The notes beneath the pieces are model-generated. The model worked only from the letters and a program-made list of their open reading frames with translations, made no database searches and was not told the DNA's origin. From Victivallales bacterium (lineage in GTDB: Bacteria > Verrucomicrobiota > Lentisphaeria > Oligosphaerales > Oligosphaeraceae), in assembly GCA_017963875.1 (NCBI GenBank), contig JAGCTA010000238.1, positions 1-7,060 on the forward strand: a stretch of 7,060 bases of DNA, written 5' to 3'. Both the position numbers and the translations under genes were made by a program. Positions 1 through 5,780 of this stretch are shown in pieces (within the stretch, counting starts at the first letter, position 1; every line of letters begins with the position of its first letter).

Positions 1-522
1 ATACTCCCCCTGTATGCATTCCGCCACGCCTGTCAATGTTGTGCCCTGAGGTAATCCCAAATGGCACCTCAGGGCTACAAGAACCTCATCCAAAGTCGCA
101 CGCCCCTGAAGATATTCCATAATCATCCATCGTGCCTGCCTTCGCCGACATCTTGCAGGGCTGTGATACGCGCGAAGAATCAGCCTAGCGGCATCAGCCA
201 GAAAAACAACCACAAACGCAAAGGCGAAAACCTCAGCCAAAATCCAAGCCATGCCTGAAATGCCTTTCCAATATGGCTGGGGACATGCGTAAAGATTTTT
301 CACTGGCACGGATGTCTCTTCCACTGTTTCAGCGTGCATATCAGTTTCTCCATCTTGATTGACCATTTCCTCAAGACGCACTGAAAAAGTATCAAAATAC
401 GCATCCTGCAACGGACTCATTGCCGAATGAACCTCATAGCAAAAAAAAGATGCAACGGCTATGAGATATATTAATACACTTTTAGACAAGCACATATTGA
501 ATATGACAGCAGTTTGATTCAT
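1..522 (-). CDS. Partial gene: exported or membrane-anchored protein of unknown function (C-terminus beyond window)
   Basis: I do not recognise this protein. The frame is open from an ATG at 522, directly preceded by an in-frame TGA, to the left edge; an in-frame ATG at 495 is an alternative start. Numbered from 495 it shows an N-terminal hydrophobic segment (about residues 5-20, ending near VHSA) that looks like a signal peptide, then an acidic soluble stretch (about 26-78). A transmembrane helix follows (about 83-102, core AFAFVVVFLA), then a basic patch with RCRRRQAR at about 115-122. By the positive-inside rule the acidic part would be periplasmic and the C-terminal part cytoplasmic. Neither start has a Shine-Dalgarno sequence, but a good sigma70-type promoter lies upstream at 583-555. 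It diverges from the gene at 605. Reality of the gene is fairly likely because of the signal/TM architecture and the promoter; function is unknown. Confidence 0.6.
   Translation of the reverse strand, partial: MNQTAVIFNMCLSKSVLIYLIAVASFFCYEVHSAMSPLQDAYFDTFSVRLEEMVNQDGETDMHAETVEETSVPVKNLYACPQPYWKGISGMAWILAEVFAFAFVVVFLADAARLILRAYHSPARCRRRQARWMIMEYLQGRATLDEVLVALRCHLGLPQGTTLTGVAECIQGEY
43..75. repeat. Perfect 10-bp inverted repeat (stem-loop) inside the partial minus-strand CDS
   Basis: GCCCTGAGGT at 43-52 is exactly complementary in inverse to ACCTCAGGGC at 66-75, with a 13-nt loop. The stem is GC-rich and would be stable in RNA of either strand. No T-tract follows on either side, so it is not a typical intrinsic terminator. 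It lies within the open reading frame of the partial gene. Confidence 0.7.
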
Positions 523-531
523 TCAATAAAT

Positions 532-559
532 TTGACATGACACGGGAATAAGATATTTT
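532..559 (+). promoter_or_regulatory. Candidate sigma70 promoter for the gene at 605
   Basis: A perfect TTGACA (532-537) is followed after 16 nt by TATTTT (554-559). It would give a transcript with a leader of about 40 nt for the gene at 605. A second candidate -10, TATAAT at 590-595, lies only 9 nt before that ATG and has no good -35 at normal spacing. Which one is used cannot be decided from sequence. Confidence 0.35.
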
Positions 560-583
560 ATCTTTGGTATTTTTTCAATTCAA
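555..583 (-). promoter_or_regulatory. Sigma70-like promoter for the leftward partial gene
   Basis: Read on the minus strand, TTGAAT (583-578) is followed by a 17-nt spacer and TAAAAT (560-555), both close to consensus. Predicted transcription start is near 548, giving a leader of roughly 25 nt to the ATG at 522 or 50 nt to the ATG at 495. It overlaps a plus-strand promoter candidate, so this 82-nt divergent region may be a shared control point. Confidence 0.5.
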
Positions 584-604
584 TCTCCTTATAATCATCC
601 CGCC

Positions 605-994
605 ATGTCACTGACTGAACTAGAACAATGGGAATTGACTCTTCGAAAAGCACTCGATTCCGTTGATGATGAACTGGAAAGACAGTTTGCGGATACAATC
701 ATCCGCAATCCCAACCGCCCTGCCCCTGGAACGACGGCATCAGCCAAATCAGACGGACTGTTTTCCGTCACGTCAGCCTTTTCACTCGGTCTGACAACTG
801 GCAGTGGCCCTGGATACACTATCTCGATCAGGGTATCATCTCTTTTACCGCTCACTTCCGAAGAGCATGAATGCATTCTATGTGCTGCGGAAAAAAGTCT
901 TCCCGAAGCAATTTCACAGGCATTTCCAGGCAAGGAATTTCATCTGGAACGCATGGGAGACAATTTTCGCCTTACTGGTGACCTGAGCCTGTAG
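605..994 (+). CDS. Hypothetical protein, 129 aa
   Basis: No family recognised. The product is soluble, with no signal peptide or membrane segment. Residues 1-30 are a charged helix-prone stretch (ELEQWELTLRKALDSVDDEL) that could form a short coiled coil. A Pro/Gly/Ser-containing linker follows at about 35-50. The C-terminal half looks like an alpha/beta unit: a beta-like segment around YTISIRVSSLLPL, a helix around EEHECILCAAEKSLPEAIS, and a final strand near FRLTGDLSL. There is no Shine-Dalgarno sequence before the ATG; the leader even carries TCTCCTT (584-590), which resembles the anti-SD. It converges on the SprT-like gene with 18 nt between stops. The plus frame is preferred over the antisense frame at 595-933 because the antisense product is Ser-rich low-complexity. 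The gene is probably real; its function is unknown. Confidence 0.5.
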   Translation: MSLTELEQWELTLRKALDSVDDELERQFADTIIRNPNRPAPGTTASAKSDGLFSVTSAFSLGLTTGSGPGYTISIRVSSLLPLTSEEHECILCAAEKSLPEAISQAFPGKEFHLERMGDNFRLTGDLSL

Positions 995-1012
995 AAATGT
1001 TTTCTCAAAGGC

Positions 1013-2137
1013 TCATTTGAGCATCTTCCGCTGGCTGTCATTTTTGTTTTCCATTCCTGGATGGATTTGCAATTGAAGCCCTGCCATTCGCCCTGCCTCT
1101 TTGAGATTTTTGTTCATCCTATAACCTCCAGTTGAACGGCATGTCCTTGGAAAACGTGCATGAAAATATTTGTCCAACTCTTTGTCAACTCGCACTAGAG
1201 CCATGATTTCAGGGTGCTTGTTCTGCCGTTCCATCACCTCCCTGATTCCAATGAGGCAACCATACTGGAAATCGCGTTTTCTCCGAACTGAATTTCTATA
1301 AGGAGAATTTCCAAATGCCTCTAGCCAGGCATTTTCAAGAAATCTCGAAATATAATCCCACACATAAAGGGCAATTTTCACCTTGGAACGTCTTCCGTTG
1401 AATATTATAATGCTTTTTTCAGACGTTGAATCATCTTCAAGATAATATTTGCGGCTTGTTATGCATCTGACATCATAATATTCGGATAGAATCCCGCCTA
1501 GCCAACTTTCCTGATTCGACACCCTAGAACCAGACAACTCTTTTTCAACTGATATGAATGGGTCGCTGTCGTTCTTTTCTGTTTCCTCCTCCGTCAGAGA
1601 ATATTTTGACATCAGTTCACGTGCCTTTGTCAATGCCAAAAGTGCTTCATGCTCATTCGGGCTTTCCGACAATGAGAGAAGTTTCTGAACCTTTTTCGCC
1701 ATCGGCGAGGATGCCGAATCATCCGAATCATCATCCTGAAGCAACCATTCGTCCAGCGTCGGATAGTCACTTGACGCATGGGGATTTGCCCCGATTTTTT
1801 CGCACATCTGACGAAACAATCTGCCGTGAGCAGGCTCGTCCACGCATGGATAAAACCATTCCTTCAAATAATGCGCCAGTTCATGCCGTAATACATCCTC
1901 CACGGCAAACCAAGGATGAAACCTGATCAAATCCTCTTTCAGTTCAATGATACCGCCTATTTCTCTCCCCAAAAATCTACAGCGTCCCCAGGGAGTCATG
2001 TCAGCGACAATGTCAACCGATGGAGTAACTGGCCGCCGTTCTGGCCTGACTCTTGAAAAGGAATCATTGAGAATATCGTCAATGACTCGGTATATTCTAT
2101 CGCCACACCTTGCTATCTCTGAAAATCCATCCGTCAT
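1013..2137 (-). CDS. SprT-like zinc metalloprotease domain joined to DUF2786/DUF7168-like region
   Basis: A 374-aa predicted cytoplasmic protein. Residues about 10-120 resemble the SprT-like metallopeptidase fold: the zinc motif HELAH is at 85-89, with the catalytic Glu at 86, and HG at 104-105 gives the likely third zinc ligand. SprT/Spartan-family domains in other organisms cleave DNA-protein crosslinks, but that role is not shown here. Residues about 146-182 match DUF2786 (KVQKLLSLSES, then HEALLALTKARELMSKYSL). The remainder to about 355 fits the DUF7168-type region that commonly follows DUF2786. An acidic linker (QDDDSDDSASS) separates the two halves. The frame can be extended to a TTG at 2161, but the ATG at 2137 is preferred because AGGGA (2148-2144) sits 6 nt before it; the ATG at 2140 would leave only 3 nt. 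No partner gene is adjacent. Family assignment is good; biological role is unknown. Confidence 0.82.
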   Translation of the reverse strand: MTDGFSEIARCGDRIYRVIDDILNDSFSRVRPERRPVTPSVDIVADMTPWGRCRFLGREIGGIIELKEDLIRFHPWFAVEDVLRHELAHYLKEWFYPCVDEPAHGRLFRQMCEKIGANPHASSDYPTLDEWLLQDDDSDDSASSPMAKKVQKLLSLSESPNEHEALLALTKARELMSKYSLTEEETEKNDSDPFISVEKELSGSRVSNQESWLGGILSEYYDVRCITSRKYYLEDDSTSEKSIIIFNGRRSKVKIALYVWDYISRFLENAWLEAFGNSPYRNSVRRKRDFQYGCLIGIREVMERQNKHPEIMALVRVDKELDKYFHARFPRTCRSTGGYRMNKNLKEAGRMAGLQLQIHPGMENKNDSQRKMLK

Positions 2138-2143
2138 CATATT

Positions 2144-2148
2144 TCCCT
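2144..2148 (-). promoter_or_regulatory. Ribosome binding site that decides the SprT-like start
   Basis: On the minus strand AGGGA precedes a tandem ATGATG. Spacing is 6 nt to the second ATG (2137) and 3 nt to the first (2140). The TTG at 2161 would place this site inside the coding sequence and has no RBS of its own. Confidence 0.55.
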
Positions 2149-2224
2149 GACATAAAACCAAAACTTGAAAAACAGTTTCAGCAACTATATAGTATGCGTA
2201 ACTTTTTTCTTTTTTTATTGGAAA

Positions 2225-2240
2225 AATCCCCTAGGGGATT
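2225..2240. promoter_or_regulatory. Perfect 16-bp palindrome (candidate operator) in divergent intergenic region
   Basis: AATCCCCTAGGGGATT is a perfect uninterrupted palindrome centred on CTAG. It lies in the spacer between the divergent SprT-like and CsgG-like genes, about 70-90 bp upstream of the -10 of the latter. It is not followed by a T-tract on either strand; the T-rich run at about 2204-2219 reads as A-rich downstream of it on the minus strand. An intrinsic terminator is therefore unlikely, and a dimeric regulator site is the simpler reading. Confidence 0.45.
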
Positions 2241-2308
2241 CTATATGGTTTATGGCAATCTTTCCAGAAGACCAGGGCTGGTTGAAATAGGAAGACATTG
2301 CCTGAACC

Positions 2309-2325
2309 GGATTATAATATAATCC
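2309..2325 (+). promoter_or_regulatory. 17-bp perfect dyad covering the -10 region of the CsgG-like gene
   Basis: GGATTATA (2309-2316), a central A, then TATAATCC (2318-2325) form a perfect inverted repeat. Two consensus -10 hexamers, TATAAT at 2313-2318 and 2318-2323, lie inside it. The -35 is weak (AAGACA at 2292-2297, 15 nt before the first hexamer). Weak -35, strong -10 and a dyad over it are typical of a repressible or activator-dependent promoter. Transcription would start near 2325-2331, leaving about 35 nt of leader with an RBS. Confidence 0.5.
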
Positions 2326-2348
2326 ATTATTAATATCATAACATACAA

Positions 2349-2353
2349 AGGAG
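2349..2353 (+). promoter_or_regulatory. Ribosome binding site of the CsgG-like gene
   Basis: AGGAG within AAAGGAGA, 9 nt before the ATG at 2363. A strong Shine-Dalgarno sequence that supports this start. Confidence 0.75.
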
Positions 2354-2362
2354 AATCAATTT

Positions 2363-3271
2363 ATGAAATGGACATCAATCTTTCTCGCTGGCATGTTTGC
2401 GTTTTCATCAATGATGGCGCAGACAGTCAACACCACCACGACCACCACAAAAACTGAAACAAAAACCGTCATTACTGAAACAACGACTAAAACAGAAACC
2501 AAAACACCTTTCATCAAAGTCTGCGTGCTGGACTTCACCACAGTTGATGGCGCAGGCACAAAACTCTTGGAAACGCGCTTCAAACAGAATCCACCACCAG
2601 AAATGAATTCACTGACACCCGAAGACCGTCAATCCATCAACAATGTCATGCAGGGTTTTGTCAAAATGATTGACGCAGTGGCCAATGCCAAGACAAAGGC
2701 AAGTGTCCGCATTGAAGACCGTGACAGAAATATGGAACTCTACAACAAGGCAGTGAATGGCACGGCTCGGCCAGCAATCATCGGTGCCGACTATCTGACC
2801 GCTTACCTCGGACGCCATAGCAATATCTTCGGCTGCCTGGATGCGTCACTTATGCGTAAAGCCATGCTTAAAATCAGCAAAGACCCCGATTTCCCGAAGG
2901 ATTTTCTTCTTAAACTCGGCAAGGAAACTGGCGCGACTCATCTCATTTTCGCGACCGTTTCCGACCTCCGTTCAAAACAAAACTCTTTCACAGGCTATGG
3001 GATTGAAACAAAAACGACTGTCTGCCAACTGGATGTCATTATCAAACTTGTTGACCTCGAAAAGCAATATACAGTTTTCAGCAACGTCTATACGGGAAAT
3101 TACCGTGAACAACGCCCCATCAGCGTCGAGCAGTTTGACAATAACATCTTCCAGAATCTCATGACCTCTGCGCTGGAACAAGCAGCCGAAGAACTTACTG
3201 AAATCTGCGACCCTGACAACAAAGATGGAATTTTCAAGAAAACCGTGACTACACAGGAAATCCTGCAATAA
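2363..3271 (+). CDS. Exported CsgG/LpoB-like protein with Thr-rich linker, at head of Tad pilus genes
   Basis: A 302-aa protein with a Sec signal peptide (about residues 1-20, MKWTSIFLAGMFAFSSMMAQ) and no lipobox cysteine, so probably periplasmic or peripheral rather than a lipoprotein. Residues 21-48 are a Thr/Lys/Glu low-complexity linker with a repeated TTTKTETKT. The globular part has features seen in CsgG/LpoB-type domains: an opening strand VCVLDFT (53-59), GATHLIFATVSDL (190-202) like the CsgG GADYLI-type segment, a strand pair QLDVIIKLVDLEKQYTVFS (222-240) resembling the 'ligand/lipid-modified metabolite usage' strands, and a C-terminal amphipathic helix (265-280). A large insertion of about 85 residues after the first strand departs from canonical CsgG. 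CsgG forms the curli export pore; whether this protein acts as pore, secretin helper or stress-linked factor is unknown. It precedes cpaB by 174 nt on the same strand. The family call is by pattern only. Confidence 0.6.
   Translation: MKWTSIFLAGMFAFSSMMAQTVNTTTTTTKTETKTVITETTTKTETKTPFIKVCVLDFTTVDGAGTKLLETRFKQNPPPEMNSLTPEDRQSINNVMQGFVKMIDAVANAKTKASVRIEDRDRNMELYNKAVNGTARPAIIGADYLTAYLGRHSNIFGCLDASLMRKAMLKISKDPDFPKDFLLKLGKETGATHLIFATVSDLRSKQNSFTGYGIETKTTVCQLDVIIKLVDLEKQYTVFSNVYTGNYREQRPISVEQFDNNIFQNLMTSALEQAAEELTEICDPDNKDGIFKKTVTTQEILQ
2441..2506 (+). repeat. Nine-residue coding repeat in Thr-rich linker
   Basis: Residues 27-35 and 40-48 of the CsgG-like protein are identical (TTTKTETKT), 13 residues apart. 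The underlying codons differ at many third positions (2441-2467 versus 2480-2506). The repeat is therefore maintained at protein level rather than being a recent DNA duplication. Confidence 0.6.
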
Positions 3272-3302
3272 TCCAACAACCTCATAAAGGGTCTCGTACC
3301 CT

Positions 3303-3362
3303 CCCCCCACGTATAAAATAAACGCCAAAACAGGCCGCTCACAAAGTTTTTTTACGGGGGGG
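3303..3362. repeat. Long imperfect inverted repeat in the gap before cpaB
   Basis: CCCCCC at 3303-3308, then CGTA at 3310-3313 and AAAA at 3315-3318, pair with GGGGGG (3357-3362), TACG (3353-3356) and TTTT (3349-3352), leaving single bulges at A3309 and T3314. The apical region holds a smaller GCC/GGC stem (3324-3326 with 3333-3335). The arms would form a stable stem in RNA or a cruciform in DNA. No T-run follows the 3' G-run immediately, though a short ATTTTT lies at 3369-3374. It could be an attenuator, processing site or weak terminator separating the CsgG-like gene from cpaB. Confidence 0.5.
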
Positions 3363-3435
3363 CATTCTATTTTTAACAATATGATTCTGGACGACGGGTG
3401 TCGCCCAATTTCGAACCACGCTCTAAGAAACTATC

Positions 3436-3439
3436 GGAG
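3436..3439 (+). promoter_or_regulatory. Ribosome binding site that decides the cpaB start
   Basis: GGAG lies 6 nt before the ATG at 3446. The frame extends upstream to a GTG at 3398, but that start lacks an SD and would bury the hydrophobic anchor behind a charged 16-residue extension. Confidence 0.7.
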
Positions 3440-3445
3440 AACAAT

Positions 3446-4201
3446 ATGAAAAACGTAATTCCGCTCGTGGTCGCTGTGATACTTGGTCTTTTGGCAGTGT
3501 TTGCCGTCAGCCGAACCATGTCAAGCCGCTATGACAGTAATGTGGAAATGGTGGAAGTGGTTTCCGCGTCTAGGATGTTGAATGAAGGCGAAGCAGTGAC
3601 GGAGGGCTTTATCATTCCCCGCTCCGTCGCAGTCTCCTCATTGCCTAAACAGCATATCAAATGGAGCAATCGAAACATGATCATCGGCCAGCAACTCATC
3701 CATGCCGTTGCCAAGGGCGATTATGTGCTTCTCTCCGATGTCGGGGGCGTTACGACAAGCAAAGGCAACATCATCGGTGAAGGTGAATGGGGCGTACCCG
3801 TCTCATTTGCCGACAACACGTTGGTGAAAATGCTCCAGCCTGGTGATGAAATCGCCATCGTCGGGACATACAAAATTCAGGAAAAAGTCAAGCGAGGCAA
3901 GGACATGGATGCCGCCACGGACATCATACAGCGCCAGGTGACAACGGTGATTTTCCCACGAGTCCGTATCCTTGAATTGACCTCCAGCGGAGTCCTTCTT
4001 TCACTGCCGCCCCAGCAGGCACTTGCCTTGACCGCCATTCAGCAACAGGCGGAACTCTATCCTCTACTCAGGAAAACCAATGATACCAAGGCTCTGAACA
4101 GAAAGGACGGTGGAATCTACGAAAACTCCACCTTGGCAAAACTGGCTGAAAACCTAATTCACATAGACCTACCCGCAACCCCAACGGAAATCAAGGAGTG
4201 A
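3446..4201 (+). CDS. cpaB: Flp/Tad pilus assembly protein CpaB (RcpC)
   Basis: A 251-aa inner-membrane-anchored periplasmic protein of Tad (type IVc) pilus systems, thought to link the inner-membrane machinery to the secretin. Residues 5-22 are a hydrophobic N-terminal anchor (VIPLVVAVILGLLAVFAV). Residues about 36-100 are the SAF domain (VEVVSASRMLNEGEAVTEGFI, then IIGQQLIHAVAKGDYVLLSDV). Residues about 110-210 match the RcpC/CpaB domain: VPVSFADNTLVKMLQPGDEIAIVGTY, RVRILEL, then LLSLPPQQALALTAIQQQAELYPLLRKTND. It is slightly shorter than many CpaB proteins. The ATG at 3446 is chosen over an upstream GTG because of its RBS and because it puts the anchor at the N-terminus. The stop is 7 nt from the next ATG, and the downstream RBS is inside its last codons, so it is in an operon with the secretin. 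Assignment is secure. Confidence 0.9.
   Translation: MKNVIPLVVAVILGLLAVFAVSRTMSSRYDSNVEMVEVVSASRMLNEGEAVTEGFIIPRSVAVSSLPKQHIKWSNRNMIIGQQLIHAVAKGDYVLLSDVGGVTTSKGNIIGEGEWGVPVSFADNTLVKMLQPGDEIAIVGTYKIQEKVKRGKDMDAATDIIQRQVTTVIFPRVRILELTSSGVLLSLPPQQALALTAIQQQAELYPLLRKTNDTKALNRKDGGIYENSTLAKLAENLIHIDLPATPTEIKE
4193..4198 (+). promoter_or_regulatory. Secretin RBS inside the end of cpaB
   Basis: AAGGAG overlaps the last codons of cpaB (stop TGA at 4199-4201), 10 nt before the secretin ATG at 4209. The layout suggests translational coupling of the two genes. Confidence 0.7.
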
Positions 4202-4208
4202 CGTATTC

Positions 4209-5723
4209 ATGAAACTCAAACAATCCATTCTCTGCCTTATTCTTTTCGCCATCGGCCTGTTTGGCGCTGAACAGGAAAAGTTCAGCCTGACTGTCGGTGC
4301 CCTGAAAGTCATAGACCTGCCTTTCGCCATGGAATCATACCGCCTGAGCACAAAGGGCAAAGTCACTATTGAAGAAGTCAACAAACAACAACTTCGTGTC
4401 ATCGGAAAGGAAATCGGCGAATGCAATCTGACCGTCACAGGCGCAGGCGTCTCCATCGACTACAGCATCTCCGTCAAAGGAAATATCGAAAAAACACTGA
4501 AACGCCTCCGCACCGACTTGGAAAACCTGCCTGAACTCGATATGTCCATCAACCAGGACTACATCGTCATCAAAGGCACTGTCAGTAACCCATCCAATTG
4601 GGCACACCTGCAAAAAGTTCTCGCACTTTACAAGGACAATGTCCATAACTTCGCCACATTCCGCCCAACCGCCGAAACCTTCCTGAATCTCAAGAAAATA
4701 CTCAAGGAAGCAGGTTTTGAATTCGCAGAAGATGGTCAGGCTCCGTCACAGGGCCAACTCGAAATGAAACTTACCGCCGATGCCTTCATTCTCAATGGCG
4801 AACTCTGGAGCGAAGAATCCATTGCCAAAGTCAACCAGATACTCAGCACGCAGACATGGCTCACAACGGATCCCAAAGCGGCAACTCCTGAAAGCGGCAA
4901 ATTCCTTGGAATCATCGGGCTTAGCGTCGTGCAGACTGTCCTGGAAGTCGATGTCGTCTATGTCGGCGTGTCAGAAGGCGAAGCAGAGAAAGCGGGTTCC
5001 AACGCGCCAACCGCGAACTTCGGACTGCAGTGGATATACGATGCAGTCGCTGGCCGCAAGAACCCTGGCTCCAGCGTCACATTTGGTGCCAACATCCAGA
5101 ATACCTTGACATTCCTCGCCAACAACGGCATCACACGTCATTATGACGCAGGCCATGTTAGTTTCGTCAACCATGACAGCAAGGGCGGCGAACTTCATAC
5201 TGGCGGTACCGTCTCCGTCAAGGTATCGGGCGTCGAAAACGGCAGCCTGCAGGATATCGACTATGGCCTGACGATGAAAATCAAGGGCGGTCTCGTTGCC
5301 TCGAACAAGGTTAAACTTGATCTTGACCTGACGAATACCTCCGCAATTTCTAGCAGCGGCGACGCGTATACGCGTAGCACCGATTCGACCAAACAAACAG
5401 TCTATTGCGACCTTGACAAGACGCTCGCCGTCGCAGGGTCGCAAAAGATTGCGCAGGATGTCCAGAAGTCGGGTCTCCCGATTCTGCGCAGCACGCCTGT
5501 TCTTAAATGGTTTGTCTCCACGGACGGCGGCTCCAAGAGCGAAACGAGGCTCTTGATCCTCGTCTGTCCACGCGTCGCTGGCGCGACGCCTGACGCGCAG
5601 ATCGAAGTCCCGATCACCGAACAGACCCAAGGTACCTATAAGGAAGCCAAAGGCGACCTGAAGGCTGACGAAGAAGCCAAGGAAGCCGCAAAGCCCTGGT
5701 ACAAGCGCTGGTTCGGTTTCTGA
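4209..5723 (+). CDS. cpaC: Tad pilus outer-membrane secretin CpaC (RcpA)
   Basis: A 504-aa secretin, forming the outer-membrane channel for the pilus. It has a signal peptide of about 20 residues (LCLILFAIGLFGA). The N-terminal pilus-formation domain spans about 25-90 (FSLTVGALKVIDLPF, LRVIGKEIGECNLTV). BON-like segments follow at about 91-150 (IVIKGTVSNPSNWAHLQKVLALY) and about 150-215. The secretin domain covers about 242-455, with the opening strand VLEVDVVYVGVSE, the segment DYGLTMKIKGGL, and the terminal signature SGLPILRSTPVLKWFVS followed by ETRLLILVCPRV. The C-terminal extension is Lys/Glu/Ala-rich and ends in an aromatic-basic tail (WYKRWFGF) that could be a pilotin-contact or membrane-interface region; this is inference. 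Length is typical for CpaC. The 3' third uses clearly different codons from the 5' half. The gene follows cpaB closely and precedes the ATPase gene by 57 nt. Confidence 0.9.
   Translation: MKLKQSILCLILFAIGLFGAEQEKFSLTVGALKVIDLPFAMESYRLSTKGKVTIEEVNKQQLRVIGKEIGECNLTVTGAGVSIDYSISVKGNIEKTLKRLRTDLENLPELDMSINQDYIVIKGTVSNPSNWAHLQKVLALYKDNVHNFATFRPTAETFLNLKKILKEAGFEFAEDGQAPSQGQLEMKLTADAFILNGELWSEESIAKVNQILSTQTWLTTDPKAATPESGKFLGIIGLSVVQTVLEVDVVYVGVSEGEAEKAGSNAPTANFGLQWIYDAVAGRKNPGSSVTFGANIQNTLTFLANNGITRHYDAGHVSFVNHDSKGGELHTGGTVSVKVSGVENGSLQDIDYGLTMKIKGGLVASNKVKLDLDLTNTSAISSSGDAYTRSTDSTKQTVYCDLDKTLAVAGSQKIAQDVQKSGLPILRSTPVLKWFVSTDGGSKSETRLLILVCPRVAGATPDAQIEVPITEQTQGTYKEAKGDLKADEEAKEAAKPWYKRWFGF
5362..5375. 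repeat. 14-bp perfect palindrome within the secretin gene
   Basis: ACGCGTATACGCGT is a perfect palindrome inside cpaC, in the CG-rich-codon segment, encoding DAYTR. No function can be assigned; it may simply reflect local codon choice. Confidence 0.4.
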
Positions 5724-5780
5724 GCCTCGGTAGTCATTTAATTCGATTCAAAATCATAATCAAGGGGCATCCTCAGATCA

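Noticed and set aside
595..933. Antisense open frame of 112 codons opposite the gene at 605
   Set aside because: The product is Ser-rich low-complexity with no domain; the plus-strand frame gives a more protein-like sequence.
1004..1021. CTCAAA/TTTGAG hairpin between the convergent genes at 994 and 1013
   Set aside because: Only a 6-bp AT-containing stem and no T-tract on either strand; insufficient for a terminator call.
3288..3302. AGGGT/ACCCT hairpin after the CsgG-like gene
   Set aside because: A 5-bp stem followed by a C-run rather than a T-run; not a convincing intrinsic terminator.
3385..3430. TTCGAA with nearby GGGTGTCGCCC, resembling a tRNA T-arm
   Set aside because: No flanking complementary 5-bp T-stem, anticodon arm or acceptor stem can be formed.
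3398..3445. Upstream GTG start extending cpaB by 16 residues
   Set aside because: No RBS, and it would place a charged segment before the membrane anchor; the ATG at 3446 has a GGAG at 6 nt.
4971..5630. Long minus-strand open frame of 219 codons opposite the secretin
   Set aside because: It mirrors a well-supported secretin frame; the long antisense frame results from its high-GC third positions.
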